Positions 6,939-11,176 of a DNA stretch of 11,176 bases are shown here, piece after piece. Positions within the stretch are counted from its first letter, which is position 1; every line of letters begins with the position of its first letter. Source of the DNA: Balneolia bacterium (GTDB lineage: Bacteria; Bacteroidota; Rhodothermia; Balneolales; Cyclonatronaceae); assembly GCA_003566395.1 (NCBI GenBank), contig PXDL01000483.1:1-11176 (forward strand). Direction: 5' to 3'. The position numbers and the translations under genes were made by a program. The notes beneath the pieces were generated by a model. It was not told the origin of the DNA, ran no database searches, and saw nothing but the letters and a program-made list of their open reading frames with translations.

Positions 6939-9900
6939 CAGTCCGTCTTCTGTGCTGTAGCCCACGCCCGCGTTAAGCAGGGTGAGGTATTCTCCCAGAA
7001 TTTGCACCTCGCCCGTTTCTATGGAAATGTCGAACTCTCCACTGGTAGCCGCGGTGAGATCCTCAAAACCAATCTCTTCCCCCAGAAAAAGCACTTCGCC
7101 CTGATCAACCGAAGCGGAGAACACCCCTTCTGATATTGAAATTGCCGGATTTGAGATAAATCCTTCCACCGCGCCGTCAAGAAAGTTGAACTCCTGATCA
7201 GGCAGTTCGGCCGTGGCATCGCCCAGCCCGAAAACCGCCGAGGGAGAGGATTGCAGATTTTCAACACCAAGCCGAAGGTCGGCCACCGAAAAGGAGAGGT
7301 CTTCACCAATCATTTCTTCAAACGATACCGCCCCGCTGATTTCCACAATGAGGGCGTCATCGCTCAGCATCAGCTCGAAGGGCTGATCCTGATCAAAATT
7401 CAATACGGCACGGCCGAGTTCCGCCGACGGGAGGTCACCGCCTGCTTCTGCATCCAGGTTCCAGCCGCCGGGTCCGTACCCTCCGCTCAGGAAAAGCGGG
7501 AAATCTTCATCTTCGTCGGTATTGAGCCACGATGTTTTCAGGGCTCCTGCTATTTCAAGCCCGGCAGGGGAGTTGAAGCTCAGCTTAGCTCCGTAGAGTC
7601 CGGCCGTGAGCATATCCTCGCCCTGTGCCTGAAAATCCCGTGAAAGCGCGAATGCGAGGGCATCGTTGTAAGAGTTCGGCATTTCACCAAACGTGATTTC
7701 AGCCTCTTCTATGCCCGATGAGCTAATTGTTGTTTCCGCCGTAAGGGGTTCATCACCGAAAGCTTCCGGAGTTTCTACCGAAAGCACGGTGGTTAGCGTG
7801 GTTTGCCCCGCCTGATCTATACTGATCGACTCCAGCGAAACAGGCACATCAAGGGCAGGACCCAGATCCACGCTTGTTTGCAGGGTGATGTCGCCCCCGG
7901 TCGGGCGGTAATTGTCGTCGGTGGTCAGGGTGAAGGTCAGCTCAGCGGAAGGAACCGTGCCGTCGTCTGCTTCCAGCGCCGGGAAGTAGGCGGTAAGCGG
8001 ACCGTCGGTGGTTTCAAGCGTATAGCCGTCAGTCCCGGACTCTACGTCAATCACCGGTTCGCCTTCACTATCCTTGATTACCACATAGGCGATATCTGAG
8101 GAGGGCAGCCCGAGCGTATCCGGCAGCAGACTTATGATGGCGTCCGAAAAGTCGAAGCCGTCGGAATCATAGATGGCCAGCAGATTTTCATCACCCTGCT
8201 CGTCATCGCTGTAAATCATGGCGCGGCCGGTTTCCACCTCAGGAGTGTCCAGGCTGTAGGTAAACCCGTCTTCAAATGCGGCCGAAAGGGCCAGGTACTC
8301 CTCACCCTGATAAATGAGAGAAGCTCCGGCCTGACCCGTAAAGCCGAGTCCGGATGCATCAAGTACGACCATACTTTCAGTTCCCATCACCAGGGCATCG
8401 GTATCGGGCGTAAACTCGTCTGGAGATTCCGAAATGGAGGCCGAAAGCGGCGACATGCTCACCATAAGTCCGAAACCGGAGGAAATCTCCGCGTTACCGC
8501 TTTGGATGGAAAAACCGGGAATTCCGAAAGCCAGCTCGTTAAAAACCACGCCCACCGAAGTTGCACCGGCATCTAATTCTCCCTGGGCGTCTATCATAAA
8601 ACCCTCTTCGGATATAGTGGCTTCATTTACCTCAAACTCCATAAACGAGGGGCCGTCAGCCGGCGGCAGGTTCATCGTGAAAGGCTGGGTGACGGCAATT
8701 TCTCCGTCGGTTATTTCACCCTGAAGAATATCGATCGTCAGGGTTCCCTGAGCCGCAAACGGACCGGCAGGGCCTTCAAGCTCGGCGGTCATTCCGCCTT
8801 CGAACTCTGCCTGCTGTTCATCACCTGTATAATTCAGGGTGAAGGTGCCCGTGTCGCCTGACAGGGTTACCGGCCCGAATGAAAGCGAACCGCAGGGCTC
8901 AAAGTTTTCGAGTGAACCGCTAAGGCCCTCACCGGCCACAAGGTTGAATGAAAACTCGGCGTCCATTTCGCAGGCCGGTTCGGGCGTGCTGAAAAACGGG
9001 ATGTCTGAAATATTTCCGTTCAGCGAAAGGCTCACATCCTGCACGGTCTCACCGGCTTCTTCAATGATATCAAGCGCACCGGATGCGGCCGTTATGTTCA
9101 GCTCCGGGGCATCTTCCACGCTCGGCACGAGTGGTATTCCGATACCTTCCCCGAAATCGAACGGAAGCATTTCACCGGACAAAAGGCCGTCCTGAAAGCT
9201 GACATCGGAGAACGTAAAGCCGTCGGGCGGATTCAGCGCGCCGTTGGCAAAATCCGGCAGATGAAGCTCCAGATCGAGCAGCGGACTAAAATCAGGCAGC
9301 TCACCTTCCATCCAGTTGAACGTCAGGCCGCTGTCGGTACGCAGGCCAAGCAGTTTGAAGGCAAACCCTGCAAGCTCGAACTCCGGCATGGTAATGCCGC
9401 CGAAGCTGTCTTCGTGGATATCGAGTTCCGGAATGGTTATGCCGCTTTCAGTCAATACAAGGTCTTTCAACGGAACCAGGAAACTCCCCGGATTGGACAT
9501 GTGAAACGCCAAAGATGCATCCAGATCGATTTCCCACTCCCAGCCGTCATCTGCATCATATCCGAGAAACGGAATAGCGTTGATGCCGTCCAGATTCAGC
9601 GAAAGGCCGGAAAAATCTATGGAGACGGGATTTTCAGGGGTGAAGCCTTCCGTACTGTTCATATGGATACCGTCCGGCCGAAAATTGAAGGCCAGGTCGG
9701 CCATAGCTTCGGCGGCATCGCCCTGCCCGAGCATAAGTTCGGACTCGATACTAAAGTTGAAATCCGGAGGCCCGGTTCCCAGAAGCGGCATCACAAAGTC
9801 ACCTGTCAGCTCTTGTATGCCAAGCTGAATATGGTCTGTATTACCCAAAAAGGGCACCCTGCCGTCAAGTCCGGTCTGATCAAAAACACCGGTAAGGAGT

Positions 9901-11176
9901 CCGTTGCCGGACAGGGTCATCAGCATTTCTCCGGCATCGGAAACGGCCTGATCGAAAAGTACAAAATCACCCAGCAGCTGAAGGTAATCTCCGGAATCGG
10001 AAAGCTGATCGGTTTCACCGTAACCAAGCTCGCGTAAATGAAACGGAATGCCTGCATCATCCATCAGATCGGCAATAAAGCCGTCCTGATCAACCACGGC
10101 GGAAAAATAGCCGCTGTCCACCTGGAAGTTTCCGGGCGTGGCCGTAATCACAAAATCCTGAAATTCCACACCCGTGACCGCCGGCGGGTTCGTTGCATCA
10201 AGGGCGGGAATAAAAAGCTCAACCGGCGTGCCCGGAATGGTACTCAGTCCGATAAGTCCCGGCTCGGGTTCATCCACATTCACCAGCAGGTCGCCCTGAT
10301 CATCGCGGAGCCGGAGATAGGCCACGTTTGTGGAGGGAACCGGTAATTTTCCAGGAAGCATCTCTTCGGCAAAACCCGAAACAAGCAGGTGCACACCGCC
10401 GGGGCTTAGTCTTGCAATCGGGGTATCGGCATAGATGAAATCCGCGTACCCGTCTTTCACACCAAACGGACTCAGGCTGAGCGCGAAATCGCCCGAAAAC
10501 TCAACACCGAGGTTGCCGTAGTCGAGGTCATCAAGCAATAGCTCCGCGGAGGCGTCGCCCGAAGTTGAAAGCCCGGATGACCCGATGCTCACTTCCGTGC
10601 CAAGCTCCATATAAATGCCCTGTGCCGGTAGCTGAGGCGTTTCATCGCCTTCATCTGGCAGCGGCACGGCTTCAAATTGTGGTGAGTCGAGCCCCTCATC
10701 AAACGAGAGGATAAAAGCAAAGCTGCGATCGAACAGAATGTCACCCGAGGTGATGCGCCGGCTTTCCAGCTCGTGGGTTACTTCATCAAAGGTGGTTCCG
10801 ATCGTTTCATCACCAATTAAAAAATCGTTGCGGCCGTCTATATGGAAGCCGTCCAGATCAACGGAGGCTTGACTTATCTCAAACGTCAGCACCGGATCGC
10901 CGGACGGAATGTTCCAGGTGAAAGGCCGGTCGATCAGAAATTCAAGTTCCAGAAACTCGGTGTTGATGATATCATAGGTAAGGCTTCCCTCTGCCTGTTG
11001 TTCATCGCTGAATTCGAGCGCGGCTTCGGCGCTTACGGATGCCTGTTGCGAGCCTTCTTCTTCATCGAGCGTGAGCTCAGCCGTAGAAAAAAGAGCGTCG
11101 AACGGCCCGACAGGAATTCCGCACCCTGTTTCGGTGAAATCCACCGTACCGGTTAGTACACCGTTCCGGACTCCCA
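6936..11176 (-). CDS. Upstream part of a giant acidic beta-rich (probably exported) protein, 5' partial
   Basis: The frame is open from the right window edge to TAA at 6936-6938, so the true start lies outside. The GTG at 11144 is merely the first possible start codon; codons before it (reading GVRNGVLTGT) continue the same repeat. I do not recognise a named family. The sequence is almost wholly short alternating beta strands with G/D/N turns, without membrane segments, coiled coils or catalytic motifs. By hand count from 11144 there are only about 7 Lys and 17 Arg in 1402 residues, against well over 200 Asp/Glu, so the isoelectric point must be very low. Cysteines are rare (residues 8, 725, 751 counted from 11144), consistent with an extracytoplasmic protein. 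Residues 1-318 and 741-1060 are diverged tandem copies. The last residues (YSTEDGL) stop mid-domain, and the same frame continues past the TAA with matching sequence. A long beta-groove or beta-solenoid fold is a guess only. Confidence 0.85.
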   Translation of the reverse strand, partial: GVRNGVLTGTVDFTETGCGIPVGPFDALFSTAELTLDEEEGSQQASVSAEAALEFSDEQQAEGSLTYDIINTEFLELEFLIDRPFTWNIPSGDPVLTFEISQASVDLDGFHIDGRNDFLIGDETIGTTFDEVTHELESRRITSGDILFDRSFAFILSFDEGLDSPQFEAVPLPDEGDETPQLPAQGIYMELGTEVSIGSSGLSTSGDASAELLLDDLDYGNLGVEFSGDFALSLSPFGVKDGYADFIYADTPIARLSPGGVHLLVSGFAEEMLPGKLPVPSTNVAYLRLRDDQGDLLVNVDEPEPGLIGLSTIPGTPVELFIPALDATNPPAVTGVEFQDFVITATPGNFQVDSGYFSAVVDQDGFIADLMDDAGIPFHLRELGYGETDQLSDSGDYLQLLGDFVLFDQAVSDAGEMLMTLSGNGLLTGVFDQTGLDGRVPFLGNTDHIQLGIQELTGDFVMPLLGTGPPDFNFSIESELMLGQGDAAEAMADLAFNFRPDGIHMNSTEGFTPENPVSIDFSGLSLNLDGINAIPFLGYDADDGWEWEIDLDASLAFHMSNPGSFLVPLKDLVLTESGITIPELDIHEDSFGGITMPEFELAGFAFKLLGLRTDSGLTFNWMEGELPDFSPLLDLELHLPDFANGALNPPDGFTFSDVSFQDGLLSGEMLPFDFGEGIGIPLVPSVEDAPELNITAASGALDIIEEAGETVQDVSLSLNGNISDIPFFSTPEPACEMDAEFSFNLVAGEGLSGSLENFEPCGSLSFGPVTLSGDTGTFTLNYTGDEQQAEFEGGMTAELEGPAGPFAAQGTLTIDILQGEITDGEIAVTQPFTMNLPPADGPSFMEFEVNEATISEEGFMIDAQGELDAGATSVGVVFNELAFGIPGFSIQSGNAEISSGFGLMVSMSPLSASISESPDEFTPDTDALVMGTESMVVLDASGLGFTGQAGASLIYQGEEYLALSAAFEDGFTYSLDTPEVETGRAMIYSDDEQGDENLLAIYDSDGFDFSDAIISLLPDTLGLPSSDIAYVVIKDSEGEPVIDVESGTDGYTLETTDGPLTAYFPALEADDGTVPSAELTFTLTTDDNYRPTGGDITLQTSVDLGPALDVPVSLESISIDQAGQTTLTTVLSVETPEAFGDEPLTAETTISSSGIEEAEITFGEMPNSYNDALAFALSRDFQAQGEDMLTAGLYGAKLSFNSPAGLEIAGALKTSWLNTDEDEDFPLFLSGGYGPGGWNLDAEAGGDLPSAELGRAVLNFDQDQPFELMLSDDALIVEISGAVSFEEMIGEDLSFSVADLRLGVENLQSSPSAVFGLGDATAELPDQEFNFLDGAVEGFISNPAISISEGVFSASVDQGEVLFLGEEIGFEDLTAATSGEFDISIETGEVQILGEYLTLLNAGVGYSTEDGL
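7965..8924 (-). repeat. Copy B of a diverged tandem duplication (protein level)
   Basis: This segment begins LSGSLENFEPCGSLSFGPV and ends LTAYFPALE. It corresponds to copy A residue for residue at several anchors, with small gaps, including PSSDIAYVVIKDSEGEPVID and the closing YFPALE against LFIPALD. Between the copies lie about 420 residues (roughly 10190-8925) of similar beta sequence with repeated SG-I-x-IP-E-L-type strands. After copy B the sequence continues in the same style to the TAA. Confidence 0.75.
10191..11156 (-). repeat. Copy A of a diverged tandem duplication (protein level)
   Basis: This segment begins LTGTVDFTETGCGIPVGPF and ends VELFIPALD. It aligns throughout with copy B about 745 residues later. 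Anchors are the shared Cys (residue 8 against 751), RPFTWNIP against QPFTMNLP, DGFHIDGR against EGFMIDAQ, and PSTNVAYLRLRDDQGD against PSSDIAYVVIKDSEGE near the end. The copies are clearly homologous but diverged, so the duplication is old. The repeat probably starts further right, outside the window, because the second cysteine of copy B (residue 725) would pair with a position beyond the edge. Confidence 0.75.

Noticed and set aside
9261..10037. Plus-strand open frame of 258 codons inside the giant gene
   Set aside because: Antisense shadow. Its translation is unusually rich in basic residues and low in structure, as expected when the sense strand is acid-rich.
11142..11144. GTG as the start of the upstream gene
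   Set aside because: The frame is open to the window edge and the codons before it belong to repeat copy A (LTGT matching LSGS), so it is internal.

Overview
The window is a gene-dense stretch read entirely from the minus strand (right to left). It holds the 3'-terminal 9.9 kb of one giant, secreted-looking gene and the first 1.26 kb of a second gene starting 8 bases after it. Base composition is roughly balanced. The proteins are beta-rich, very acidic and carry fibronectin-III-like (Fn3) modules, and no clear Shine-Dalgarno is seen at the only true gene start. This fits a Bacteroidota-like organism, perhaps a marine or halophilic Balneolota/Rhodothermota member, but no phylogenetic marker is present, so the assignment is tentative.

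Layout. (1) 11176-6939: open frame of more than 1400 codons, entering from beyond the right edge. It encodes an extremely Lys/Arg-poor, acidic, all-beta polypeptide with a diverged tandem duplication of about 745 residues. (2) 6936-6938: a single TAA stop. (3) 6935-1266: the same frame stays open for another ~1890 codons. It encodes more beta-rich sequence of the same character, then a ~545-residue acidic helical region, then a ~675-residue tail of Fn3/Ig-like modules, ending at TGA 1266-1268. The 327 bases after the TAA contain no ATG, GTG or TTG in frame until a GTG at 6608 with no ribosome-binding site. The simplest reading is one gene of more than 3290 codons interrupted by a nonsense codon (true mutation, assembly error or recoding) rather than two genes. 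(4) 1257-1: a new secretory protein with a signal peptide and at least three Fn3 modules, running off the left edge.

The tight spacing suggests co-transcription. Both products are predicted to be exported, so they may form a cell-surface or extracellular assembly, but no enzyme motif is visible and the function is unknown. No RNA gene, CRISPR array, mobile element, promoter or terminator is seen. No non-coding stretch exceeds 8 bases unless the 327 bases after the TAA are counted, and those look coding.
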